In this document: positions 23,735-32,089 of the stretch, one piece after another
Layout of the letters: each line of letters begins with the position of its first letter
Position numbering within the stretch: the first letter of the stretch is position 1
NCBI GenBank assembly: GCA_910586225.1
Contig: CAJUIL010000002.1
Coordinates: forward strand, 124,001 to 188,000
Source of the DNA: an uncultured Eubacterium sp.
Lineage (GTDB): Bacteria > Bacillota > Clostridia > Lachnospirales > Lachnospiraceae
DNA length: 64,000 bases
Reading direction: 5' to 3'
Notes under the pieces: generated by a model
Seen by the model: the letters and a program-made list of their open reading frames with translations, nothing else
Told to the model about the DNA's origin: nothing
The model's database searches: none
Made by a program: the position numbers and the translations under genes

Positions 23735-25768
23735 ATGAATAAGAAAAAATCAACCTTTTATCTGGTGCCTCTGATCCTGCTGCTGGCCGTTGTGCCGTTG
23801 ATCGTGCTGGTGCATAAGTATGAGGCCAATCTGGTGCAGTTTGACTGGTCTGCGCTGAACGACGAAAAATATGACTTTTTTATGTATTATAAAGCAGCTG
23901 CGATCACGGTAATTGGAGCTGTGATGTGTGTCCTTCTTGCATTTCGGTATAAAATGAAGCAGAAGGAGTTTAAGCTTAGCTATGAATTTATTCCGGTTTT
24001 AGTATATGCCGGATTTACGCTTTTATCGACGCTTTTTTCTCAATATCAGTATTTCGGTATCCATGGGGCGAGCGAGGTATTTGAGTCGCTTTGGGTGCTG
24101 TTAAGCTATTGCGTGATGGCGTTTTACGCATATCAGTTTGTCAATTCGTTGGAAGAGCTGGACTGTGTGATGAAATGGTTGACGATCGGTCTGGTGGTTA
24201 TGCTTGCGCTTGGGATCGGACAAGCAACCGGGCATGATTTTTTTGTGTCGGATATTGGTAAAGAAGTAATCACGGGCGGTATGGCAAAGCACTATAATAT
24301 TGACCTGACCTTTGAAAAAGGCAGAGTCTTTCTCAGTATGTACAACCCAAACTATGTGGCGTCCTATTTTGCGCTGATGATACCGATGGAAGTGGCGCTT
24401 TTGATACGGCATAAGAAATGGTACTTTCGGGCAATCTACGCGGTGCTGCTGGCAGCTTCGCTCGTATGCCTGCTGGCGTCCGGCAACCGAAGCGGTATTG
24501 TTGCGTTTGCGGTTACAGGCGTGCTTTTGATCGTGCTGTTTTTTAAACAGATTTTGAAAGCATGGAAATTTATTCTCCCTGCGGCGGTGGCCTGTGGTGT
24601 GATCTTTGCGGCATTTATATCGAAAAACGATCTGATCATTGAAAAATTTGTGAGATTATTTACAGGCGCGGCGCTGACTGAGGATGCGATTTCGAAGATC
24701 GTGACAGAAGAGGACATCGCGGTTACTTATCGGGATGAGGTGTTCCATACTGGCTATGAGATAACGGAGGACGGCGATATCGCTATCATTCTGCAGGACG
24801 ATGCGGGCCAGGAGCTGGAGCATACTTTTGACGAAACGAGCTATACGTGTATCGTAAACGATGAGCGGTTTCCGGGATTTAGTGTTCAGGCGGTGAACAT
24901 GAATGAGGAAATTGCACTGAATGTGTTTGCAGATAATATTAACTGGTATTTCAAAAAAGGGGATGACAATACTTATTTCTACTATAATATATTCGGACGT
25001 TGGGATAAGATCAATAATCCGCCGCGTTTTGCCGAGCGGTTTTTGGAGCGGACGTTTGAGGAACGTGGTACGATCTGGTCGAAAACGATACCAATGCTGA
25101 AGAACAGTATTTTATTCGGGACTGGAGCGGATAGTTATACGGTTACTTATCCACAGGACGATTATGTAAGAAAGACCTATGACGGAACACAAGCAGCGCT
25201 GGATGTCAAGCCGCACTGTTTTTACCTGCAGGTGGCGACACAGAGCGGGATTCCGGCGATGATCGCTGTTGTGGTTTTTTATGTATGGTATTTTGTGACG
25301 TCGCTGCGGCTTTACCGCAAGGCAGCTTTTGAGGATGGCCTGGAGGTGATCGGCGCAGGGCTGATGTTTGCGACATTTACGTACATGGTTGTTTCTGTAT
25401 TGAACGATTCGACGGTAACAGTTGCTCCGATTTTCTGGGTCATGATGGGGCTTGGGCTTTCTGTGAATCAGATGTTAAAGAAAAAGAATGAGCAGCTGGC
25501 AGTCAGCCAAAGTACGGGCAAGGTGTCAAATGTAACGGGCGCAGAAAAGGGAAAAAGTACAGGCACAAAGCAGAGTGCAGGAAATGAAAAAAATGCAGGA
25601 ACAGAGCAGAGTGCAGGAAATGAAAAAAATGCAGGAACAGAGCAGAGTGCAGGAAGCACAAAATCTACAAGCACAGTGCAGAACGGAAACAATGGGAAAA
25701 GTACAAAGGGCGCACAGAATAGAAATAATAGAAACGCAAATAAATCCAGAAAAAAACAGAGGAAATAA
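23735..25768 (+). CDS. O-antigen ligase/polymerase family membrane protein
   Basis: A 677-residue polytopic membrane protein. About 11-12 hydrophobic helices are visible; GNRSGIVAF (about 250) and a large outside loop (about 315-480) fit the Wzy/WaaL O-antigen ligase family, whose loop binds the lipid-linked glycan. LFGTGADSYTVTYPQDD with GTG and VATQSGIPAMIAVV near the end are typical of the C-terminal half of these proteins. It probably polymerises or transfers surface polysaccharide. The last 90 residues are a hydrophilic Lys/Asn/Gly-rich tail with a tandem repeat, unusual for the family. A standard RBS precedes the ATG, and a short gap separates the gene from tmk. Confidence 0.8.
   Translation: MNKKKSTFYLVPLILLLAVVPLIVLVHKYEANLVQFDWSALNDEKYDFFMYYKAAAITVIGAVMCVLLAFRYKMKQKEFKLSYEFIPVLVYAGFTLLSTLFSQYQYFGIHGASEVFESLWVLLSYCVMAFYAYQFVNSLEELDCVMKWLTIGLVVMLALGIGQATGHDFFVSDIGKEVITGGMAKHYNIDLTFEKGRVFLSMYNPNYVASYFALMIPMEVALLIRHKKWYFRAIYAVLLAASLVCLLASGNRSGIVAFAVTGVLLIVLFFKQILKAWKFILPAAVACGVIFAAFISKNDLIIEKFVRLFTGAALTEDAISKIVTEEDIAVTYRDEVFHTGYEITEDGDIAIILQDDAGQELEHTFDETSYTCIVNDERFPGFSVQAVNMNEEIALNVFADNINWYFKKGDDNTYFYYNIFGRWDKINNPPRFAERFLERTFEERGTIWSKTIPMLKNSILFGTGADSYTVTYPQDDYVRKTYDGTQAALDVKPHCFYLQVATQSGIPAMIAVVVFYVWYFVTSLRLYRKAAFEDGLEVIGAGLMFATFTYMVVSVLNDSTVTVAPIFWVMMGLGLSVNQMLKKKNEQLAVSQSTGKVSNVTGAEKGKSTGTKQSAGNEKNAGTEQSAGNEKNAGTEQSAGSTKSTSTVQNGNNGKSTKGAQNRNNRNANKSRKKQRK
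25571..25655 (+). repeat. 36-bp tandem repeat in the C-terminal tail of the ligase-type gene
   Basis: Two identical 36-bp units (25571-25606, 25607-25642) and about 13 bases of a third. They encode SAGNEKNAGTEQ repeats in frame, so copy number can change without frameshift. Confidence 0.85.
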
Positions 25769-25829
25769 GCAATCATATAGTAATCATGCGGCTGCTGAAA
25801 TGGTTGCTGTCCTATGCAGGGAGTGAAGT

Positions 25830-26465
25830 ATGAATACGAATACAGAAGGCAGAGGAAGCCTGCTAACCTTTGAGGGGATTGACGGAAGCGGAAAAAGCAC
25901 GCAGATTCGTCTGCTTGCACAACGGCTTCGGGAAAGGGAGATTTCTTTTTGTACGACGATGGAGCCGACGGATGCTCCGGTCGGGTCTGTGATACACCAG
26001 ATTTTAACAGGCAGGCTGCAGGCGGATGCCAGAGTTATTGCGGCGCTGTTTGTGGCGGACCGGCTGGATCATCTGCTCAATGATGTGAACGGTATCCTGC
26101 ATCAAGTCAAAGCAGGTACGACGGTTATTATGGATCGGTATTATTTTTCGTCCTATGCTTATCAAAGCGTGGATGTGCCGATGGACTGGCTGATCCGGGC
26201 AAATGAATTGAGCAGCAGTATCCTGCGGCCGGACGTTCATATTTTTATTGATGTCAATCCGGAACTTGCGATGGAACGCATTGACCGTAACCGTTTTCAA
26301 AAGGAACTGTATGAGGAAGTATCAAGGCTGCGGCAGGTGCGGGAAAAGTATTATGAGTCGTTTGAGCGTTTAAAAGAAACAGAGCGCGTAGCAATCGTTG
26401 ACGGAAATCGTGGACAGGACGAGGTTGCGCAGGATGTTTGGGAAATCGTGCAGCAGTATTTGTAA
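25830..26465 (+). CDS. tmk: Thymidylate kinase
   Basis: Phosphorylates dTMP to dTDP. The 211 residues are the usual length. Walker A is FEGIDGSGKSTQ (about 14-25), the DR(Y/H) motif is MDRYYFSSYAYQS (about 100), and HIFIDVNPELAMERI is the sugar-binding/helix region. The LID is short (RNRFQKELYEE). It follows the membrane protein by 61 bases, and the order with the unknown 151-residue gene and nudC-type gene is compatible with an operon. It may be a second copy of the enzyme; that cannot be told from this window. Confidence 0.93.
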   Translation: MNTNTEGRGSLLTFEGIDGSGKSTQIRLLAQRLREREISFCTTMEPTDAPVGSVIHQILTGRLQADARVIAALFVADRLDHLLNDVNGILHQVKAGTTVIMDRYYFSSYAYQSVDVPMDWLIRANELSSSILRPDVHIFIDVNPELAMERIDRNRFQKELYEEVSRLRQVREKYYESFERLKETERVAIVDGNRGQDEVAQDVWEIVQQYL

Positions 26466-26498
26466 ATTGCTGCAGAGAGGAACAGGAAGTGGCAGGGT

Positions 26499-26954
26499 AT
26501 GAAATATTATACAACGAATGAGTGGAACCAGTTTGGTTTTTCAGAGGCTTATATTGCAGAAATACAAAAGGTGAACGGCTGTCTGCAGTTTACACTTGAC
26601 AACGTCATGATAGAGCCGGACAATACTCAAAATCGCGATATCCGCCGGATGCGGGCAAATGAGCTGCTTTTGTGTATCCACAATGCTTCGGTAGAACGGC
26701 TTGTGGAAGAAGGATACCGGGTTTACAATGCGGATGGAAAGCTCATGCAGCAGTATGACGATACAGAAATACCGCAGGAAAACTATAATGACTTATTAAA
26801 ATCGTTTGCTGACGGCGAGAGTCGTATTTATTCGCTTGAAAAAACAGAGGATACGTATATTTTTACAATAGATGCCAGCAGCGACCGGACGTATGTACTG
26901 TATGTTGCAGGGACAAAGGATACCGAAGAATGGAACCGGTTTTTGAATCTATAA
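26499..26954 (+). CDS. Hypothetical protein, 151 aa
   Basis: No family recognised. It is a soluble, acidic protein with a mix of strands and helices: FGFSEAYIAEIQKVNGCLQFTLDNV near the start and TYIFTIDASSDRTYVLYVAG near the end, suggesting a small alpha/beta fold. There are no Cys/His clusters and no membrane segment. It sits 33 bases after tmk and 13 bases before the Nudix gene, so it is likely co-expressed with both. The RBS is weak (GGAAG/AGGG). Confidence 0.6.
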   Translation: MKYYTTNEWNQFGFSEAYIAEIQKVNGCLQFTLDNVMIEPDNTQNRDIRRMRANELLLCIHNASVERLVEEGYRVYNADGKLMQQYDDTEIPQENYNDLLKSFADGESRIYSLEKTEDTYIFTIDASSDRTYVLYVAGTKDTEEWNRFLNL

Positions 26955-26967
26955 AGGAAGAAAAACA

Positions 26968-27855
26968 ATGATCCAGGATATTGCGCCAAAAAAGCTATAT
27001 AACGAATATACACAAAAAAATCCGTTGCCAACCGATCGTATGATGATGTTTCGCGAAAATAAAATCCTGATAAAAGAATTAGGCGGATGTATGAAGCTGC
27101 CGACACGGATGGAGCTTGAGACGCTCGGCGGATATTCTCAGGACACGTCTGCTGCGGCGATTGGAAAACAGCAGTATTTGTTTCGGATAGAAGAAGGCTG
27201 TTATTTCCGGTATCCGGCATTTGCTGAGCTTGAAACGGGATTGCAGAATGCGTTGCAGCTGGATGGAACAGATTTTCATTGGGTAAGTCTGTCGCAGATC
27301 CGAGGCTGTCAGGATCGGGAGCTTTGTTTTGCAGTCTATACAGCATACCATTTAGAGCAATGGTATCAAAGCCATGTTTTTTGCGGATGCTGCGGTGCAA
27401 GGACGGTACCGGATACAAGGGAGCGGATGCTGAGCTGTCCGGTATGCGGCAGCCAGAGCTATCCGGTGATCGCGCCTGCGGTGATTGCGGCGGTTACGGA
27501 TGGCGACAAAATACTGCTGACCAAATATGCGAACCGGGAATATAAGCGCTACGCGCTGATTGCCGGATTTACGGAAATCGGAGAAACGGCCGAAGAGACG
27601 GTACGCAGAGAGGTAATGGAAGAGACAGGGATCCGGGTAAAGAATATCCGTTATTATAAGTCTCAGCCATGGGGTATTGACGGGAATCTGCTGCTTGGCT
27701 TTTTTGCGGAGCTGGACGGAAGCAGCAGGATCTCATTGGATGAAAATGAACTTGCAGCAGCCGAATGGGTAAGCAGAGACAAGCTGAAGGATATGGATGA
27801 TTCCTTTAGCCTTACGCGGGAAATGATGCGCGTATTTTATGAAAACAGGATTTAA
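26968..27855 (+). CDS. nudC: NAD+ diphosphatase, NudC-like Nudix hydrolase
   Basis: Hydrolyses NAD(H) to NMN(H) and AMP, and in some bacteria removes NAD caps from RNA. The 295 residues fit the family. A four-Cys zinc ribbon (CGCCGARTVPDTRERMLSCPVCG, shown in two parts: CGCCGA and SCPVCG, about 136-160) precedes the Nudix domain. The Nudix box reads GFTEIGETAEETVRREVMEE followed by TG. The downstream SQPWGIDGNLLLGF corresponds to the NudC SQPWPFPxS signature, with the central PFPxS residues changed here, so substrate preference could differ. The call is firm at family level. Confidence 0.85.
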   Translation: MIQDIAPKKLYNEYTQKNPLPTDRMMMFRENKILIKELGGCMKLPTRMELETLGGYSQDTSAAAIGKQQYLFRIEEGCYFRYPAFAELETGLQNALQLDGTDFHWVSLSQIRGCQDRELCFAVYTAYHLEQWYQSHVFCGCCGARTVPDTRERMLSCPVCGSQSYPVIAPAVIAAVTDGDKILLTKYANREYKRYALIAGFTEIGETAEETVRREVMEETGIRVKNIRYYKSQPWGIDGNLLLGFFAELDGSSRISLDENELAAAEWVSRDKLKDMDDSFSLTREMMRVFYENRI

Positions 27856-27894
27856 CAAAGTGTATAAGCGGAAAGAAAAATGGAGGTATAAAAT

Positions 27895-28140
27895 ATGGTA
27901 AATCCGGCTATGATTTTTAAGATGAAAAGTATGTGGGATGAGTTTACAGCGAATCATCCGAAGCTTCCGCGGTTTTTTCAGGCGGCAGCCAGCCGGTCGT
28001 TAGAGGAAGGAACTGTGATCGAGATGACCATCCGGCGGCCGGATGGGGAAACGATTACTTCAAACGTTAAGCTGACAGCTTCGGATATGGCTTTGCTGGA
28101 ACAGCTAAAGGAAATGGGAACTGCAAATATGCAGCCGTAA
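27895..28140 (+). CDS. Small conserved hypothetical protein, 81 aa
   Basis: An amphipathic N-terminal helix (MIFKMKSMWDEFTANHPKLPRFF) precedes EEGTVIEMTIRRPDGETITSNVKL, two likely strands, and a final helix. No known domain. A GGAGG site precedes the ATG. It lies 39 bases after the Nudix gene. Confidence 0.65.
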   Translation: MVNPAMIFKMKSMWDEFTANHPKLPRFFQAAASRSLEEGTVIEMTIRRPDGETITSNVKLTASDMALLEQLKEMGTANMQP

Positions 28141-28250
28141 TCGTATGTTTGTAAAAAGTTGATCTGAACGGTTGTAAAATACTGAGGATAAGGAAACTGT
28201 TCCAAGTATCCGACATACTGTTATAGAAGAGAAATGCGGGCGGTGGGAAA

Positions 28251-28643
28251 ATGATGGAAAAAACAGCACAATTTAATGTGGAATCAGTAGATAGCCTTGT
28301 CGAGCGGTTTCGTGCAAACGGACTGGAAACAATCAATCTGGGATTGTTATGTTTTCGGTTTGCTCCGGCGTTAAAGGAAATGAATCTGATCTCCGTATTG
28401 ACAAAGATTTCAAAGATGCTTCAGACAAAAAAGGTTTCGCAGGTAGAGGACAGCCATATTACAAACTGGTATTTTAACTTTTATGCAGGATTTATTCAAT
28501 ACCTTGTAAATCGAAACATTAAGTTTGAATTATATTACTCAAAAAAAGGTAAAAACTGGAAAGAGAGGCTGGATCTGGCGCTTTTGTGCAGGCAGCTTGG
28601 CAGCTACCAAAGGGCTTATGAGAAAAAACTGAAATCGGCATAA
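28251..28643 (+). CDS. Hypothetical protein, 131 aa
   Basis: A basic, helical protein with no recognised family. It contains ETINLGLLCFRFAPALKEMNLI and WYFNFYAGFIQYLVNRNIKFEL; the second part is aromatic-rich but too polar for a clear membrane helix. The ATG is doubled (Met-Met); GGGCGGTGGG is a poor RBS. The 110-base gap before it has no clear promoter. Confidence 0.6.
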   Translation: MMEKTAQFNVESVDSLVERFRANGLETINLGLLCFRFAPALKEMNLISVLTKISKMLQTKKVSQVEDSHITNWYFNFYAGFIQYLVNRNIKFELYYSKKGKNWKERLDLALLCRQLGSYQRAYEKKLKSA

Positions 28644-28650
28644 TTTTCCA

Positions 28651-28679
28651 GTATAAAAAAAGCTTCCGGGTTCATACTA
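28651..28679 (+). promoter_or_regulatory. Sigma-G-like forespore promoter
   Basis: GTATA (28651-28655) and CATACTA (28673-28679) with a 17-base spacer match the Bacillus/Clostridium sigma-G consensus (GHATR and CATnHTA). It lies 63 bases before the Asn/Ala-rich small gene. No good SigA promoter competes. Confidence 0.6.
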
Positions 28680-28741
28680 TCAATACAATGTTTGAACAAA
28701 ACATTGCAAACGATAGATTTTAAATTAGGAGGCTATGAACA

Positions 28742-28936
28742 ATGGCAAAGAACAAGACATCGAATGCAACAAACGCGAACAATGCAAACAATGCGAGCAA
28801 CGCATCTAACGCAAGCAATGCATCCAATGCAAACAACAGCTCTAACAGAGCAAGCAACGCCAGCAATGCTCAGAACGCTAAAAACCAGGCTTCTAACAAA
28901 GCTGACAGCAAATTTACAGACTGCCACACAAAATAA
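28742..28936 (+). CDS. Asn/Ala/Ser-rich small protein, possible spore protein
   Basis: A 64-residue low-complexity protein: MAKNKTSNATNANN, then repeated NASNA units, ending FTDCHTK. It has no hydrophobic segment. AGGAGG precedes the ATG and a good terminator follows, so it is a monocistronic gene. The upstream sigma-G-like promoter and composition recall gamma-type small acid-soluble spore proteins, which are Asn/Gln/Ala-rich amino-acid stores, but no true homology is visible. The conserved-looking tail FTDCHTK contrasts with the degenerate repeats. Confidence 0.7.
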   Translation: MAKNKTSNATNANNANNASNASNASNASNANNSSNRASNASNAQNAKNQASNKADSKFTDCHTK

Positions 28937-28977
28937 GAATGGCAATCGCTCCTCAAGTGAATAAACTATACTAACAC

Positions 28978-29025
28978 AACAGCTCTGTACAAAAGAAGCA
29001 GCCGTTTCTTTTGCACAGGGCTGTT
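28978..29025 (+). terminator. Terminator after the Asn-rich gene
   Basis: An imperfect 20-bp stem, AACAGCTCTGTACAAAAGAA (28978-28997) with 29005-29025, with a T-rich end. It lies 42 bases after the stop codon. Confidence 0.75.
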
Positions 29026-29051
29026 TGCTTGAACAGAAATAGGAGGAGCTT

Positions 29052-29351
29052 ATGGATTTTGAATTAATTAAATGCAAGGATGCACCGGAATATCTGAATC
29101 GAAGGGATACATTTATTGTAGATTTAAGACAGCCAGAGCAGTATATGGAACATCATCTGCCTGGAGCAAGAAATTTTCCGTACGAGAATCTGGCGGAATG
29201 GGAAAGCAGGCTGCCGAGAGGGCGGAAGATCATTTTTTACTGTGAGCATGGGAATCTCAGCTTGATGGCGGCGAAACGGGTGAGCAGACATGGGTATCAG
29301 GTAGCGGCGCTCATTGGCGGAATGGAGTGTTTTTTGCGGCAAAGCCTGTAA
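29052..29351 (+). CDS. Single-domain rhodanese-like protein
   Basis: A 99-residue rhodanese homology domain: FIVDLRQPEQYMEHHLPGARNFPYE is the N-terminal CDC25/rhodanese motif and IIFYCEHGNLSLMAAKRV carries the active-site loop with Cys (Cys-Glu-His-Gly-Asn-Leu-Ser). Such proteins move sulfane sulfur or sense redox state; the substrate is unknown. GGAGGA precedes the ATG. Confidence 0.88.
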   Translation: MDFELIKCKDAPEYLNRRDTFIVDLRQPEQYMEHHLPGARNFPYENLAEWESRLPRGRKIIFYCEHGNLSLMAAKRVSRHGYQVAALIGGMECFLRQSL

Positions 29352-29387
29352 CAGTTCAAATACTTTTACTGTTATATGAAAAACAGC

Positions 29388-29416
29388 TGGTCATTTTACT
29401 TTCTAGATATTATAAT
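29388..29416 (+). promoter_or_regulatory. Possible promoter for metH
   Basis: TGGTCA (29388-29393), a 17-base spacer and TATAAT (29411-29416), 97 bases before metH. The leader holds a small hairpin AGCCCAG/CTGGGCT; it is too short for a cobalamin or SAM riboswitch. Confidence 0.45.
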
Positions 29417-29512
29417 AAAAGCCAGGAAACGTAAAATCAGCAACAGCTAACACGTACCAGCCCAGTCACTCTGGGCTGCTGCAAAAATACAAAAAACAGG
29501 AGACTTACGATT

Positions 29513-32020
29513 ATGACAAAACAGGAATTTCGAAATCTCGTCCGTCAAGGTATCGTTATTTTGGACGGGGCGACTGGAACGAATCTGCAGAAAGCCGGAA
29601 TGCCGGGAAACGTGTGTCCGGAACAGTGGATACTGGAGCATACGGATGTGATGCGCGGCCTTCAGCGCAGCTATGTGCAGTCCGGTACACAGATCCTTTA
29701 TGCTCCGACATTTACCGCTAATCGTATCAAGCTGGCAGAATATGGGTTATCAGACCGCCTTTTGGAGATGAATGCACAGCTCGTACAGTTGTCCAAGGAG
29801 ACAGCGGGAGACAAAGCGCTGGTTGCCGGGGATCTGACAATGACCGGACAGCAGCTTTATCCGCTTGGAGAGCTGCAGTTTGAAGAGCTTGTGGATGTAT
29901 ATAAGGAACAGGGAAAAGCGTTGTATGACGCAGGCGTGGACTTATTTGTAATAGAAACGATGATGAGCCTGCAGGAAACAAGGGCAGCCGTACTTGCGAT
30001 ACAAGAAACGTGCGATCTGCCGATTTTAGCGAGTCTTACGTTTGAAGCAGATGGAAGGACTTTATTTGGGACAGATCCAGAAACGGCGGTTGTTGTATTG
30101 CAAAGCCTTGGCGTGGATGCCGTTGGGCTGAACTGTTCGACCGGGCCGATGGAAATGATTGAAATTGTGGAAAAAATGTATGCCTACGCTAATATCCCGA
30201 TCCTGGCAAAGCCAAATGCAGGGCTGCCAGAGCTGGAAAACGGGCGGACGGTATATAAGACAAGCCCGCAGGAGTTTGCCGAAGCAGGATGCAAGCTCGC
30301 GGAAGCAGGAGCGGCAATGATCGGAGGCTGCTGTGGGACGACACCGGAGCATATCCAGGCGCTTGCCGCGAAGCTGCGTGACTGCGTGCCACGGCCTGTA
30401 CGTACACAAGCAAGGCGTATACTTGCTTCTGAACGGAAAATTGTAGAGATACCGCTGGACGGCGGCTTTCAGATTGTTGGCGAGCGCATGAATCCGACCG
30501 GAAAGAAAAAGCTCCAGGCACAGCTGCGTGAGGGAAAACTGGAGCTGATACGGGCGATGGCGAGAGAACAGGAGGAAAACGGCGCTTCCATATTGGATCT
30601 TAATATGGGGATGAACGGCATTGACGAAAAGCAGATGATGATGGAAGCAGTCTACGAGGTGACGACTACCGTTGACTGCCCGCTCTGCATTGACTCCAGC
30701 TATATCGAAGTGATCGAAGCCGCGCTTCGTATTTATCCGGGCCGCGCACTGATCAATTCGATTTCTATGGAAAAAGAAAAAATGGAACGGCTTTTGCCGA
30801 TCGCCAGACGATATGGAGCAATGTTTATCTTACTTCCACTGTCAGATGCGGGATTGCCAAAAACGGCAGATGAAAAACGGGAGATCGTACATTCCGTATT
30901 AAATGAAGCGCTGCGTCAAGGCTTTGTAAAGGAGGATGTGATTGTGGACGGGCTTGTCGCTACGGTAGGGGCCAATCCAAATGCCGCAGTAGAGTGTCTG
31001 GATACGATACGCTACTGCAGACAGGAGCTTGGTTTGGCAACGATCTGCGGCCTGTCCAATATTTCGTTTGGACTGCCGGAGCGTTCCTTTGTCAATACGG
31101 CGTTTCTGACGATGGCGATCACAAACGGTCTGACAATGGCAATCGCAAATCCGTCACAGGATTTACTGATGAACGCGGCAGCTGCAGCGGATATGCTTTT
31201 AAATAAGGAAGGAAGCGATCTTAATTATATCAATCGTATCCAGACGTATCAGAAAAAGCGAGAGCAGCAAGAGCAGAACAGGCCGTCAGGTGCACTGACA
31301 GGGCAGGGGCAAGCCCCGCATTCAGCGGCAGCAGCGGGTCAGACATCCGCGATCCAGCCAGACGCGTCTGCAAGCCAGACGCAGGATGCTTCTATATGTT
31401 CCCATCCGGTATACCAAGCGGTTATGCTGGGCGAAAAAAGCAGCATCGTAGCATATGCCAAAGAAGAGCTGGAACGCGGTACAAAGCCGGAGCAGGTGAT
31501 CGACCGCTATTTGATCCCGGCGATCAACGAAGTGGGTGAGCTGTTTAATATCCAGAAATATTTCCTGCCGCAGCTGATTGCCAGCGCGAACGCGATGAAG
31601 GCAGCGATTGAATATCTGGAGCCGCAGATTCAGCGCACCGGAACCGAGGAAAAGGCTGCCACGCTTGTTGTAGCTACGGTGGAAGGGGATATTCACGATA
31701 TTGGGAAAAATCTGGTTGTACTGATGCTGCGCAATTACGGTTATCATGTTATCGATCTGGGCAAGGATGTCTCTGCGGAGGTCATTGTGTCGACTGCTAT
31801 CCAGGAAAATGCGGCAGTAATCGGACTGTCTGCGCTGATGACGACGACAATGATGCGTATGCAGGAGGTTGTACAGCTGGCAAAGGAAAAAAATTACACA
31901 GGAAAAATTATCATCGGCGGCGCCGCGATCACGACAGGATTTGCAGAGGAAATCGGAGCGGACGGTTATTCAAAGGACGCCGCGGACTGTGTGAAGCTGG
32001 TACAAAGATTATTGGCATAA
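29513..32020 (+). CDS. metH: Methionine synthase, cobalamin-dependent, without activation domain
   Basis: Transfers the methyl group of methyltetrahydrofolate to homocysteine via cobalamin. Of 835 residues: homocysteine S-methyltransferase domain (about 10-285) with zinc ligands in GLNCSTGP and GGCCGTTPEH; pterin-binding domain (about 310-570: VGERMNPTGKKKLQ, ILDLNMGMNG); Ala/Gln/Ser-rich linker (about 585-630); cobalamin cap and binding domains (about 635-835) with EGDIHDIGKNLV, the Asp-x-His-x-x-Gly lower ligand near residue 727. The C-terminal SAM reactivation domain of E. coli MetH (1227 residues) is absent, as in many Clostridia, which use a separate activator. The long linker is less usual. 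Confidence 0.95.
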   Translation: MTKQEFRNLVRQGIVILDGATGTNLQKAGMPGNVCPEQWILEHTDVMRGLQRSYVQSGTQILYAPTFTANRIKLAEYGLSDRLLEMNAQLVQLSKETAGDKALVAGDLTMTGQQLYPLGELQFEELVDVYKEQGKALYDAGVDLFVIETMMSLQETRAAVLAIQETCDLPILASLTFEADGRTLFGTDPETAVVVLQSLGVDAVGLNCSTGPMEMIEIVEKMYAYANIPILAKPNAGLPELENGRTVYKTSPQEFAEAGCKLAEAGAAMIGGCCGTTPEHIQALAAKLRDCVPRPVRTQARRILASERKIVEIPLDGGFQIVGERMNPTGKKKLQAQLREGKLELIRAMAREQEENGASILDLNMGMNGIDEKQMMMEAVYEVTTTVDCPLCIDSSYIEVIEAALRIYPGRALINSISMEKEKMERLLPIARRYGAMFILLPLSDAGLPKTADEKREIVHSVLNEALRQGFVKEDVIVDGLVATVGANPNAAVECLDTIRYCRQELGLATICGLSNISFGLPERSFVNTAFLTMAITNGLTMAIANPSQDLLMNAAAAADMLLNKEGSDLNYINRIQTYQKKREQQEQNRPSGALTGQGQAPHSAAAAGQTSAIQPDASASQTQDASICSHPVYQAVMLGEKSSIVAYAKEELERGTKPEQVIDRYLIPAINEVGELFNIQKYFLPQLIASANAMKAAIEYLEPQIQRTGTEEKAATLVVATVEGDIHDIGKNLVVLMLRNYGYHVIDLGKDVSAEVIVSTAIQENAAVIGLSALMTTTMMRMQEVVQLAKEKNYTGKIIIGGAAITTGFAEEIGADGYSKDAADCVKLVQRLLA

Positions 32021-32034
32021 AGACAATAATAGAT

Positions 32035-32079
32035 GGGCATGGGACTGTATCGTAATGTAAGACAGCCCCATGCCCTTTG
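32035..32079 (+). terminator. Terminator after metH
   Basis: GGGCATGGG pairs with CCCCATGCCC around ACAG/CTGT, followed by a short T-rich end. It also separates metH from the convergent kinase gene. Confidence 0.75.
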
Positions 32080-32089
32080 TATTGTAAGT

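Noticed and set aside
28692..28964. Met/Thr/Gln-rich alternative frame overlapping the Asn-rich gene
   Set aside because: It is a frame shift of the same low-complexity DNA and lacks the AGGAGG site used by the 64-residue gene.
29352..29512. Cobalamin or SAM riboswitch before metH
   Set aside because: The leader is about 90 bases after the promoter and has only a small hairpin; no B12-box or SAM-I core was seen.
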